From the NCBI GenBank assembly GCA_947483075.1, contig CANKLE010000003.1, positions 169,779 to 233,778 on the forward strand: DNA of 64,000 nucleotides, given 5' to 3'. This document shows positions 28,935 to 37,900 of this stretch, one piece after another (positions within the stretch are counted from its first letter, which is position 1; each line of letters opens with the position of its first letter). This stretch comes from Flavobacteriaceae bacterium. Lineage in GTDB: Bacteria; Bacteroidota; Bacteroidia; Flavobacteriales; Flavobacteriaceae. The notes under the pieces are model-generated. The model worked only from the letters and a program-made list of their open reading frames with translations. It was not told where the DNA came from and made no database searches. A program made the position numbers and the translations under genes.

Positions 28935-29561
28935 ATGTCTTCAGAATTACAACAGGTTTTTCCCGATTTTTCTAAAGATCTCATCGAGGCCATTGAGCAG
29001 GCAGGCGTTCCTCAACATTTTGAAGCTGGAGCAACCTTAATTCGCACCGGACAATACATCAAAAGCACCTTATTAGTCACGCACGGCAAACTGAAAGTAT
29101 ATCGGGAAGACGACGATGGCAACGAATTTTTCATGTATTATTTATTGCCCGGTCAGGCTTGTGCCATTTCATTGATTTGTGCCACCCGAAGCAAACAGAG
29201 TCAAATTATGGCCAAAGCCATCGAAGATTCTGAGGTACTCCTGATTCCCTTATCCTTAATGGATGCTTGGATGGCTACCTATAAAAATTGGTACGAATTT
29301 GTGATCAGCACTTACCGAAATCGATTTGAGGAAATCTTGGAAGTGGTTGATAACGTTGCTTTTCGCGCCATGGATGAACGGTTGGAATTTCACTTAAAAC
29401 GGCACCGAGATACTACCGGTTCTGCTGATTTAAAATTATCGCACCAAGACATCGCTTCTGATTTAAATACTTCTAGGGAGGTAATTTCGCGCTTATTAAA
29501 AAAAATGGAACAACGCGGCTTGGTTAAATTGCACCGCAACCATATTGAATTGTTGCATTAA
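28935..29561 (+). CDS. Crp/Fnr-family regulator of the sulfur/efflux cluster
   Basis: A 208-residue regulator with an N-terminal cyclic-nucleotide-type beta-roll (20-120), a dimer helix (130-150) and a C-terminal winged helix. The recognition helix reads SREVISRLLKKME, matching CRP (SRETVGR), with Arg, Glu and Arg at the three DNA-contact positions; this predicts GTGA half-sites, and such sites stand before the next two operons (30428, 32468). Cys76 and Cys82 (ACAISLICA) form a pair in the sensory domain that could sense persulfide or redox state; that is inference. It lacks the N-terminal Fe-S cysteines of FNR. The tauE gene follows after 11 bases. Confidence 0.9.
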   Translation: MSSELQQVFPDFSKDLIEAIEQAGVPQHFEAGATLIRTGQYIKSTLLVTHGKLKVYREDDDGNEFFMYYLLPGQACAISLICATRSKQSQIMAKAIEDSEVLLIPLSLMDAWMATYKNWYEFVISTYRNRFEEILEVVDNVAFRAMDERLEFHLKRHRDTTGSADLKLSHQDIASDLNTSREVISRLLKKMEQRGLVKLHRNHIELLH

Positions 29562-29572
29562 AATCATCAACC

Positions 29573-30364
29573 ATGGAGCTATTGGGATATTTTTCGGCCT
29601 TATTTATTGGGGTCACTTTAGGTCTTATAGGCAGTGGAGGATCTATATTAACCGTGCCCATTTTAGTATACCTGTTTCATCTTAAACCCGAGCAAGCCTC
29701 AGGCTATTCCTTATTTATTGTTGGATGTACCTCGGCATTTGGCGCCATTCGCCATTTTTTTATGGGCAATTTACAGCTCAAAACGGCCTTGTATTTTGTG
29801 GTACCTTCTACCTGTATGTTGTTACTTACCCGAAAATTTATTTTGCCTCAAATCCCCAATCCGCTGCTTTCGATTGGAAATTTTATTCTGACCAAAGACT
29901 TGATGTTGCTTTTGTTGTTTTCGGTATTAATGATTATTGCCTCAACGTTTATGATTCGTGCTGCAAAAAACAGCACCGCTACTACACAAGTAAAACCAAT
30001 TCAATTGAGTCTAATTGGTTTTTTGGTAGGTTGTATTTCCGGCCTTTTGGGTGCAGGTGGCGGATTTTTAATTATTCCCAGCTTGCTATTTTTTGGCAAA
30101 TTAACGATGAAACAGGCTGTAGGAACCTCCTTGCTTATTATCACAACGGCTACCCTACTCGGTTTTGCAGGCGATGTGCTGCAAGGCAATGCATTTGATT
30201 ATGTTCTACTCTTTAAAATCACCGCATTGGCAATACTTGGCTTGATGATTGGCACCCAACTTTCTAAAAAAATAAGTGGGGAGCAATTGAAGCCAATTTT
30301 CGGTTGGTTTGTCCTGAGCATGGGTTGTTACATTATCCTCAAGTCACTTTTCTTTTCGAACTAA
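29573..30364 (+). CDS. TauE/SafE-family sulfite/organosulfur exporter
   Basis: A 263-residue inner membrane protein with about eight helices and the internal duplication of the family: GVTLGLIGSGGSILTVPILV near 13-32 and GCISGLLGAGGGFLIIPSLL near 153-172. TauE/SafE proteins move sulfite, sulfoacetate or related sulfur anions. Directly behind the Crp/Fnr gene and before a rhodanese operon, it fits a sulfur-detoxification role like the tauE gene of the staphylococcal cst locus. Confidence 0.9.
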   Translation: MELLGYFSALFIGVTLGLIGSGGSILTVPILVYLFHLKPEQASGYSLFIVGCTSAFGAIRHFFMGNLQLKTALYFVVPSTCMLLLTRKFILPQIPNPLLSIGNFILTKDLMLLLLFSVLMIIASTFMIRAAKNSTATTQVKPIQLSLIGFLVGCISGLLGAGGGFLIIPSLLFFGKLTMKQAVGTSLLIITTATLLGFAGDVLQGNAFDYVLLFKITALAILGLMIGTQLSKKISGEQLKPIFGWFVLSMGCYIILKSLFFSN

Positions 30365-30427
30365 ATAGAAGATTACTGCAAACTAATTGCGTTTTAAAGC
30401 CGAGTTATATGGCTTAAAAAGCGGAAT

Positions 30428-30471
30428 GTGACTTTAGTTACAAAAATTGTTCCCAAAGCACTTTATATTTG
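30428..30471 (+). promoter_or_regulatory. Crp-type operator and -7 box for the rhodanese operon
   Basis: The imperfect palindrome GTGACTTTAGTTAC (30428-30441) is centred 36.5 bases before the last base of a perfect -7 box TATATTTG (30464-30471). This places the operator at about -41.5, the class II activator position. There is no -33 TTG at the usual spacing, as expected for an activator-dependent promoter. The same core, GTGAC-N4-GTTAC, recurs at 32468 with identical spacing. Confidence 0.7.
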
Positions 30472-30500
30472 CTGCAGTAAAAATCACAAAAATCGATTGT

Positions 30501-30815
30501 ATGTTCAACCTATTGAAACAACTTTTTTCTTCTACCGGCGGTAATTCATTAAAAGATATACTTGCAGACGCCTATTTGGTTGATGTGCGTACCCGAGAAG
30601 AATTTAAAGAAGGCAGCGTGAAAGGTGCCGTAAATATTCCGTTGGATCAAATTCAACAACAGGCTGCAAAATTTAAAGACAAAAAAAACATAGTGGTATT
30701 TTGCCGAAGTGGCATGCGCAGCAGTCAAGCCAAATCAATCTTGACTCGCTTGGGCTTCGCTAATGTAACCAATGGCGGCACATGGTACAACGTACAAAAA
30801 CAACTTTCAAACTAA
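30501..30815 (+). CDS. Single-domain rhodanese (sulfurtransferase)
   Basis: A 104-residue protein starting at the ATG at 30501; a TTG 18 codons earlier lies upstream of the likely transcript start. It is a single rhodanese domain with LVDVRTREEFKEGSVKGA at 26-43 and the active-site loop FCRSGMRSSQA, whose Cys68 carries the persulfide. It would pass sulfane sulfur between small thiols and proteins. It leads an operon with the methyltransferase, a small membrane protein and thioredoxin (gaps of 1 to 4 bases). Confidence 0.9.
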   Translation: MFNLLKQLFSSTGGNSLKDILADAYLVDVRTREEFKEGSVKGAVNIPLDQIQQQAAKFKDKKNIVVFCRSGMRSSQAKSILTRLGFANVTNGGTWYNVQKQLSN

Positions 30816-30818
30816 ACT

Positions 30819-31655
30819 ATGGCACAAGAAGAAAATTGTTGCGTAGTAGTTTGCGAATCGCCGCTAGACCAACTGTATTGGGATGCACAATACCAAGCCA
30901 ATCAAACTGCTTGGGATTTGGGTTGTTGTTCCCCCGCTTTTCAAGCATTGGTAGCTGGGATTAATGATAAAAATGCGGCAATTTTAATTCCAGGCTGCGG
31001 ATCCAGTTACGAAGCCAAACACCTAGTAAGTATTGGGTTTACCAATATTACCTTGATTGATATTGCACCAACATTGGTACAAAAACTTCAGGCTGAATTT
31101 AAAGAAACTCCTCAGGTTCGGGTAATTTTGACTGATTTTTTTGCCCACCAAAACCAGTATGATTACATAGTAGAACAAACGTTTTTCTGTGCTTTACCCC
31201 CCACTTTGCGTGTACAGTACGTTGCCAAGATGCACCAATTACTGCAGCCTAAGGGGCAACTCATGGGCTTGTTTTTTGATACCACATTCGAGGTGAGTCC
31301 GCCGTTTGGTGGGTCTAAAGAAGAATATATTTCCTTATTTGAATCGGCTTTTACCCTTTTGCAATTGGACAAAACTTCCTTATCTGTTCCCAAACGGGTA
31401 GGAATTGAATTGGCCTTTCAGTTTCAGAAAAAAGATCCATTACTCGTGAGTACCTATCAATTTAAAGGCATTACGTGCAGCGGTTGCAAAACCAGCGTGA
31501 TGGAAAAATTTAAAACGATTCCAAACGTGTTATCGGCTCAAATGAATACCGCTTTTGATTTTGTGATGCTCACAAGTACAGCTCCCATCGCACTTTCAGA
31601 TTTACAAAAAGCCATTGCCTACGATGCTGATTATCAAATAACACCCCTCAACTAA
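30819..31655 (+). CDS. TPMT-type methyltransferase fused to a heavy-metal-associated domain
   Basis: A 278-residue cytoplasmic protein. Residues about 15-205 form a SAM-dependent methyltransferase of the thiopurine/thiol S-methyltransferase family: YWDAQYQANQTAWDLG near 20-35, the SAM loop ILIPGCGSSYEAKHL at 55-69, and the acidic EQTFFCALPP segment. Residues about 212-278 form an HMA-like domain with the metal motif GITCSGCKTSV (Cys220, Cys223). Further Cys lie at 7, 8, 12, 36 and 37. Members of this family methylate sulfide, thiols, selenium or tellurium compounds. The context suggests thiol or sulfide methylation, with the HMA domain sensing or delivering a soft metal; the substrate is not shown by sequence. 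Confidence 0.85.
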   Translation: MAQEENCCVVVCESPLDQLYWDAQYQANQTAWDLGCCSPAFQALVAGINDKNAAILIPGCGSSYEAKHLVSIGFTNITLIDIAPTLVQKLQAEFKETPQVRVILTDFFAHQNQYDYIVEQTFFCALPPTLRVQYVAKMHQLLQPKGQLMGLFFDTTFEVSPPFGGSKEEYISLFESAFTLLQLDKTSLSVPKRVGIELAFQFQKKDPLLVSTYQFKGITCSGCKTSVMEKFKTIPNVLSAQMNTAFDFVMLTSTAPIALSDLQKAIAYDADYQITPLN

Positions 31656-31656
31656 G

Positions 31657-31851
31657 ATGACTTTTATTCAAAATCTAGTAACCAATTGGCATTTTATGCG
31701 CTGGCTTCGGTTGGCCTTTGCGTTCTTTTTGTTTGAACAAGCCTACGAAACACACGAATATTTTTTAGTGCTCTTTGGTGGTTTCTTTTTATTACAAGCT
31801 TTATTCAATTGGGGCTGCGGACCCAATGGCTGTTCAATTCCTAAAAAATAA
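31657..31851 (+). CDS. Small two-helix membrane protein, DUF2892-like
   Basis: A 64-residue protein with two predicted helices (FMRWLRLAFAFFLFEQAYE and YFLVLFGGFFLLQALFNWGC) and a Cys-containing tail (GCGPNGC). It resembles DUF2892/YgaP-type membrane segments, which in other bacteria are fused to rhodanese domains. It shares the LLQ-x2-F-x2-W-C pattern with the small membrane gene at 38537. It lies one base behind the methyltransferase. A role in anchoring or sulfur transport is a guess. Confidence 0.65.
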   Translation: MTFIQNLVTNWHFMRWLRLAFAFFLFEQAYETHEYFLVLFGGFFLLQALFNWGCGPNGCSIPKK

Positions 31852-31855
31852 GTTT

Positions 31856-32158
31856 ATGAACGCAACATTTCAAGAGCTCATTCAAGGGGAAAAACCCGTT
31901 TTGGTTGATTTTTTTGCGACCTGGTGCGGGCCTTGTAAACAATTGGCACCGGTATTAAAGGAAGTAAAAGTCCAGTTGGGTGATCGCATCAGCATCATCA
32001 AAATTGACGTGGATAAAAACCAAGAAATTGCCGCGTTCTATCAAGTGCGTGGGGTTCCTACACTGCTCTTGTTTCAACACGGAAAACAAGTTTGGCGACA
32101 ATCGGGCCTGCTAAGTAAAGAAGAAATCATTCTCCAATTTGCCAGTAAAACAAATTAA
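31856..32158 (+). CDS. trxA: Thioredoxin
   Basis: A 100-residue thioredoxin fold with the active site WCGPC (Cys24, Cys27), VDFFATWCGP before it, KIDVDKNQEIA, and the cis-proline segment RGVPTLLLF. I start at the ATG at 31856, 4 bases past the upstream stop, rather than the longer frame that overlaps the membrane gene, because translation then opens with a normal thioredoxin N-terminus. It probably reduces persulfides and disulfides produced by the neighbouring sulfurtransferases. Confidence 0.9.
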   Translation: MNATFQELIQGEKPVLVDFFATWCGPCKQLAPVLKEVKVQLGDRISIIKIDVDKNQEIAAFYQVRGVPTLLLFQHGKQVWRQSGLLSKEEIILQFASKTN

Positions 32159-32191
32159 TGTTAAAGAAAATCTTTACTGTATAAAAAATTA

Positions 32192-32199
32192 TATTTTTG
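32192..32199 (+). promoter_or_regulatory. -7 box for the Cys-rich peptide gene
   Basis: TATTTTTG matches TAnnTTTG, 34 bases before the start at 32234. No operator palindrome is seen upstream. Confidence 0.45.
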
Positions 32200-32233
32200 A
32201 GTCAAATAATTCTAATTTAAAAAACAAAATATC

Positions 32234-32410
32234 ATGAAAAAAGTAGCCATTTTACTAGCCCTTGCCGCATTTTCCTTTACTTCAGCAGTAATCGCACAAG
32301 AGAAACCTAAAGCAGAAGCTAAAAAAGAATGTTCTGCAAAAGAAAAAAAATCTTGTGACAAAGACCACAAACCAGGTTGTTGCGCTAAAAAAGCAGAGAA
32401 AAAAGACTAA
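32234..32410 (+). CDS. Small Cys- and Lys-rich exported peptide
   Basis: A 58-codon gene. Residues 1-22 are a clear signal peptide (LLALAAFSFTSAVIAQ). The mature part is 36 residues of Lys/Glu with four Cys (KECSAKEKKSC, then PGCCAKK) and one His, a composition suited to binding copper or another soft metal, or to scavenging sulfur. The gene has its own -7 box and a strong terminator, and lies between two operons that carry the GTGAC-N4-GTTAC operator. I know no family name for it. Confidence 0.75.
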   Translation: MKKVAILLALAAFSFTSAVIAQEKPKAEAKKECSAKEKKSCDKDHKPGCCAKKAEKKD

Positions 32411-32430
32411 TTGAAATTGGTAAAAAAAAG

Positions 32431-32463
32431 AAGGTGTTTGAGCAATCAAGCACCTTTTTTTTT
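32431..32463 (+). terminator. Terminator after the Cys-rich peptide gene
   Basis: An 11-bp stem (AAGGTGTTTGA with TCAAGCACCTT, one G-U pair), loop GCAA, and a T9 tail. It ends 5 bases before the next operator. Confidence 0.85.
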
Positions 32464-32467
32464 ATGT

Positions 32468-32511
32468 GTGACATTAGTTACTGACAGGCCGTAATTGCAG
32501 TACTACTTTTG
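32468..32511 (+). promoter_or_regulatory. Crp-type operator and -7 box for the tolC-RND operon
   Basis: GTGACATTAGTTAC (32468-32481) is centred 36.5 bases before the last base of TACTTTTG (32504-32511), a perfect -7 box. Operator core and spacing are the same as at 30428, so both operons should answer to one Crp/Fnr protein, most likely the one at 28935. Confidence 0.7.
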
Positions 32512-32534
32512 GCTCATTATTATTAATTAGCCTT

Positions 32535-33848
32535 ATGATAAAACGAACACGTAGACTTGGACTTATCTTGCTGCTTTTACCTTTAGGTCTTTTTGCACAA
32601 GACACCATTCAAATTTCACAAGCCGAGTTGTTGCAAAAAACGGTGGAAAAAAATATCCAACTTAAAATTGCACAGCAAACGAGCGAATCTGCAAAAGCCG
32701 ATTTTCGACAAACCAACGCTTTATTCTTGCCGTCGATTGCCGCGAGCTATACCGGCATCTCAACTACCAATCCACTCATGGCATTTGGTTCAAAACTCAA
32801 CCAAGAAATTCTATCGGCCAGTGATTTCAATCCTGACTTGTTAAACAATCCTGCCAAAACCAAAAACTTCGCTACGAAAATTGAAGTGCTGCAACCGCTT
32901 ATCAATTCTGATGGTTGGTTGGGCAGAAAAGCGGCTCAAGGTAAAATGGAGGCCTATGTGCTACAAACGGCTCGATACCAAGAATATTTACAATGGGAAA
33001 TCGGTAAAGCCTACAGCCAATTGCAACTCGCCTATAAAGCGGTTGCGGTTTTACGCAAAGCAAAGCAAACTGTTCAAACCAATTTAAAAACGGTCAATCA
33101 TTATTATGAACAAGGCTTAGTTCAAAAAACAGATGTATTGGCCATGCAAATACGAGTAAGCGAAATTGAGAACCAACTGCAATTTGGGCTTAGTTCGGTG
33201 CAAAACACTTCAGATTATCTTGCTTTTTTAGTCCATGACAACAACAAGAATAGTGTTTATAAACCAAATGATGAATTGGCAGAAAACAATTCAATTGACC
33301 TAAGCATTACTACAGTTCCTGATGCCCGTAAAGATATTCAAGCAATGAGTAAATCTAACGAGGCCTACCAAGCTATGCGAAAATCTAGTCAACTGAGTTT
33401 GCTCCCTAGACTAAATGCCTTTGGAAATTACGAACTATACGACACTGAATTTTTGGGAACCAAAGCCAAAGGCTATACTGTAGGAGCGCAATTGTCTTGG
33501 AGTGTATTTGATGGTTATTCGAGTATTGGGAAAATGCAAAAAGCCAAGGCCGAGGCACAAAAATCAAATTTGGAATTGACTCAATACAAAGCGCAAAGTC
33601 AACTGGAACTCCAAACTGCCTTGCGCAATTTGAATGACCTGAATAATAAAGTTAAGCTCTCACAATTGGCGTTAGAACAAATTCGCGAAGCTTATAAAAT
33701 CAAGAACAACCGGTTTGCACAAGGATTAGAAAAAACCAACGATTTGCTCAATACCGAAACCCAAGTGTTGCAAAAAGAACTCGAACACATTCAAGCCGTT
33801 TTTGACTACCAAACAACCGCTCATTATATTCAATTTTTAACTCAATAA
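32535..33848 (+). CDS. TolC-family outer membrane efflux protein
   Basis: A 437-residue outer membrane factor with a Sec signal peptide (LGLILLLLPLGLFAQ; no lipobox) and two coiled OEP repeats (about 35-220 and 240-437). NLKTVNHYYEQGLVQKTDVLAMQIRV and AYKIKNNRFAQGLEKTNDLLN are the matching positions of the internal duplication. It heads an operon with an adaptor (2-base gap) and an RND permease, and carries the cluster operator. It differs from the lipoprotein duct of the first pump. Confidence 0.92.
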   Translation: MIKRTRRLGLILLLLPLGLFAQDTIQISQAELLQKTVEKNIQLKIAQQTSESAKADFRQTNALFLPSIAASYTGISTTNPLMAFGSKLNQEILSASDFNPDLLNNPAKTKNFATKIEVLQPLINSDGWLGRKAAQGKMEAYVLQTARYQEYLQWEIGKAYSQLQLAYKAVAVLRKAKQTVQTNLKTVNHYYEQGLVQKTDVLAMQIRVSEIENQLQFGLSSVQNTSDYLAFLVHDNNKNSVYKPNDELAENNSIDLSITTVPDARKDIQAMSKSNEAYQAMRKSSQLSLLPRLNAFGNYELYDTEFLGTKAKGYTVGAQLSWSVFDGYSSIGKMQKAKAEAQKSNLELTQYKAQSQLELQTALRNLNDLNNKVKLSQLALEQIREAYKIKNNRFAQGLEKTNDLLNTETQVLQKELEHIQAVFDYQTTAHYIQFLTQ

Positions 33849-33850
33849 TC

Positions 33851-34939
33851 ATGCAAAAAAAAGTATATCTCCTCTCATTGGTAGCCACTACGCTACTCTT
33901 CTCTTGTGCTAAAGAATCCAAAAAAATAAACGAACAAGCGCAAGCCATTGTCGTACAAGTGCAAAATTCATCAGCCGAAAACCAAGGTGGCTATGTTTCT
34001 GCCAGCGGAACTATTGAATCAGAAAACAGTGCCAATTTGAGTACTAGAATGATGGGCTTTGTAACCAAAGTACAGGTAAAAGTAGGGCAAAAAGTGAGCA
34101 AAGGGCAATTGTTGATCAGCATCAATACCGCCGATTTACAAGCCAAAAAAGCGCAAGTAGAAGCCAGCATTCTCCAAGCAACAGCCGCCTACTCGAATGC
34201 CAAAAAAGATTTCGATCGATTTACCACTTTATTTGCCCAACAAAGTGCCTCACAAAAAGAATTGGACGACATGACCTCGCGTTATGAAATGGCCAAAGCC
34301 GGATTGGAAGCTGCTAAACAAATGCGCAACGAAGTGCAAGCCCAGTTTTCGTATGCCAATATCACGGCACCTTTTGCAGGGGAAGTCACCAACACCTTTG
34401 TAAAAGAAGGCGACATGGCCAATCCCGGCATGCCCTTGGTGAGTATAGAAGGCGCGCAACATTTTCAGGTGACTACCCGAGTAGCCGAAAGCGATATTGC
34501 CGAAATAAAAGCCGGAATGAAAGCCAACGTACTCGTAAAATCTACCCAACAAACCCTGAATGCAAACGTGATTGAAGTGAGCGGTTCGGCCAAAAACACA
34601 GGAGGTCAATACTTGGTAAAACTAAACATAAGTCAAGTTCCAACTACCGTGCGTTCGGGAATGTTTGTTAATGTGGTATTTCCGGTAGCACACAAAACAA
34701 ACACTGCCGCTACAACTTCAGACAAAGTGTTAGTCCCTAAAAATGCGTTAGTTAACCAAGGTCAATTGACGGGAATTTATACCATTGGGAATCAAAATAC
34801 CGCCATCTTACGCTGGTTGCGTTTGGGGAAAGTATACGGTGATCAAGTAGAAGTGTTGTCTGGTTTAGCTGCAAATGAACCCTATATCCTCACTGCCCAA
34901 GGCAAATTATATAACGGTGCTTCTGTGAAAATTGAGTAA
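33851..34939 (+). CDS. RND periplasmic adaptor lipoprotein of the sulfur cluster
   Basis: A 362-residue membrane fusion protein with lipobox FSC (about Cys19), lipoyl halves (GFVTKVQVKVGQKVSKGQLLI and ITAPFAGEVTNTFVKEGDMA) and a helical hairpin between them. The N-terminus is Ser/Asn-rich and lacks the His/Met-rich metal-binding segments seen in CusB. It connects the TolC and RND proteins encoded on either side. Confidence 0.92.
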   Translation: MQKKVYLLSLVATTLLFSCAKESKKINEQAQAIVVQVQNSSAENQGGYVSASGTIESENSANLSTRMMGFVTKVQVKVGQKVSKGQLLISINTADLQAKKAQVEASILQATAAYSNAKKDFDRFTTLFAQQSASQKELDDMTSRYEMAKAGLEAAKQMRNEVQAQFSYANITAPFAGEVTNTFVKEGDMANPGMPLVSIEGAQHFQVTTRVAESDIAEIKAGMKANVLVKSTQQTLNANVIEVSGSAKNTGGQYLVKLNISQVPTTVRSGMFVNVVFPVAHKTNTAATTSDKVLVPKNALVNQGQLTGIYTIGNQNTAILRWLRLGKVYGDQVEVLSGLAANEPYILTAQGKLYNGASVKIE

Positions 34940-34983
34940 TTCATTTTCAAAAAATTTCATTTTTAACCATTCAAATTAAGATT

Positions 34984-37900
34984 ATGCAAGAAGGTATCTC
35001 TGGTAAAATAGCGCACTTTTTTATCAATTCTAAACTCACCATTTTACTGATGGTGGCCCTGATGATCATAGGCGTATATAGCTCATTCCTTATCCCGCGT
35101 GAAGAGGAACCGCAAATCAACGTGCCCATGGCCGATGTGCTCATTGGCTATCCTGGTGCTAGCCCACAAGAAGTAGAAAGCCGCGTGGTAAAACCCTTAG
35201 AAAAGATTTTATCCAACATTAAAGGAGTTGAGCACGTGCATGCCATGGCCATGAATGGCCAAGCGGTTTTGATCGTGCAATTTTTGGTGGGACAGGACGT
35301 AGAACGCTCCTACGTAAAATTATACGATGAATTGGCCAAACACGAAACAATGTTTCCTCAAGGCGTCTATAAACCCATTGTAAAAACTAGATCGATAGAT
35401 GACGTGCCCATGTTGGGACTCACATTGTGGAGCAAAACCTTGAACGATTTTGAGATTAGACAAATAGCCGAAGAGGTCACTTCTGAAATAGAAAAAGTAA
35501 AAGATGTAGCCATTACACGGGAAATAGGGGGCCGCAACCGAGAGCTGAAAATTGTAGTCGATAAAGATAAAATGGCTGAAAACGGCTTGGATCCGTTGAG
35601 CATCATGCAAATGATACAAGCCAGCAACAACAGCAGCCAATCTGGAAGTTTTGTGTCCAATGACCAAGAGTATTTGCTTACTACTGGACAGTTTCTTAAA
35701 ACACCCGAAGATGTTGAAAACCTCGTGGTTGGTGTAAATGCCAATATGCCGGTCTATTTAAAACAAGTGGCAACTATTCAGGACGGACCCGCCAGTCCAA
35801 ACAGTTATGTGTCATTTGGCTATGGTAAAGCCAATGAAAAACAAGTCAAATCGCCAGCTGAATATCCGGCCGTAACGATTTCTATAGGGAAGGTAAAAGG
35901 AGCTGATGCGATGAAGATATCCGAAAAAATTCTGGCTAAAGTTGAGCAACTCAAGAAAACCATTATTACCAATGATGTACAGGTTGAAGTAACCCGAAAT
36001 TACGGAGAAACAGCTTCTGACAAAGTGGGCGAATTGTTAATGCACTTGGGAATTGCTATAATCGCCGTAACCTTTTTGGTGATATTAGCCATGGGCTGGC
36101 GCGGTGGTTTGGTGGTATTTTTCTCGGTACCCCTCACCTTTGCACTCACCTTATTTGCCTATTATTTATTGGGCTATACCCTAAACCGAATCACCCTTTT
36201 TGCATTAGTATTTGTAGTAGGAATTGTGGTCGATGACAGTATTATCATTGCCGAGAACATGCACCGGCATTTCAAGATGAAACGACTGCCGTTTAAACAG
36301 GCCGCGATTTATGCCATAAACGAAGTAGGAAATCCTACTATATTGGCCACGTTTACTGTAATTGCAGCCATTTTACCCATGGCCTTTGTGTCAGGAATGA
36401 TGGGTCCTTACATGAGCCCAATGCCAATTGGCGCGTCGATCGCTATGTTGCTTTCGTTATTTGTAGCACTTACCGTAACTCCTTATTTGGGTTACCACTT
36501 GTTGCAAGAAAAAGACGACAAAACCCACAAAGCCGAACAAGGTTTAGAAACCTCTTGGATATATAAACTTTATAATAAACTCGAACGACCTTTACTGGAA
36601 AGCAGCAAAAAAAGACGCTTATTGGTTGGGGTAACAGTCATGTTGTTAGTAGGATCCGTAGCGATGTTTTTTACCAAATCAGTAGTGGTAAAAATGCTGC
36701 CATTTGACAACAAAAACGAATTTCAAGTGGTCGTAGACATGCCCGAAGGAACTACCTTAGAACGCACCGCTGCTGTTACCCAAGAAATTGCACAATACCT
36801 GTCTACCGTACCTGAAGTAGTCAATTATCAAAATTACATTGGTACCTCGGCTCCAATTACCTTCAACGGATTAGTGCGTCACTACGATTTACGGGGCGGA
36901 AGCAACATGGCAGACATACAAGTAAACTTGCAACACAAGGAAGAACGCGATTTGCAAAGTCATGGTATAGCCAAACTAGTGCGTCCCGAAATTCAAAAAA
37001 TAGCCAAAAAATATGGAGCCAATGTAAAAATTATAGAAGTTCCACCCGGACCTCCGGTATTATCTACGTTGGTAGCTGAAATTTACGGACCCGATTACAA
37101 ACAACAAATTCAAGTAGCCCAACAAGTAAAAGAAATCTTGGGATCTACGGCGGATATTGTGGATGTGGATTGGATGACCGAGGACAACCAAACCGAATAC
37201 CGCCTGGAAGTGGACAAAGAAAAAGCGATGCTCAATGGTATTGCTCCGCAGCAAGTAGTGGGCAACCTTACCTATTTACTCAAAGAATACCCGATTTCAA
37301 CTTTGTATGATGAGCATTCTAATGATGCAGTAGGTATTGTGTTGGCGCTCGATGACAAAGACAAAACCAGTATTCAAGATATTGAACAACTTAAAATAAA
37401 AGGCAGTCGCGGCAATGTAATTCCCGTAGCTGATTTGGTAAAATTAGTGCCCGATACACTACAAAAAACCATTTACCGCAAAGACCAAAAACGGGTGGTA
37501 TATGTCACAGCCGATATGGCTGGCGCATTAGAAAGTCCGGTATATGCTATCTTGGGGATGACTGAAAAATTGCAGAAGATGAAATTGCCTACTGGCTACA
37601 AAGTCAACGAATTGTATATGGACCAACCCTCAGACGAAAGTGATTTTACCGTGAAATGGGATGGCGAATGGCAAATAACACTTGACGTATTTCGTGATTT
37701 GGGTGTGGCTTTTATGGTAGTTATTGTGATCATTTACATGCTCATAGTAGGCTGGTTTCAAAACTTCAAAACGCCAATGGTCATGATGATGGCGATTCCA
37801 CTTTCGCTCGTTGGAATTGTATTGGGACACTGGTTGCTCGGAGCATTTTTTACCGCAACTTCCTTTATTGGCATGATTGCCTTGGCGGGAGTAATGGTGC

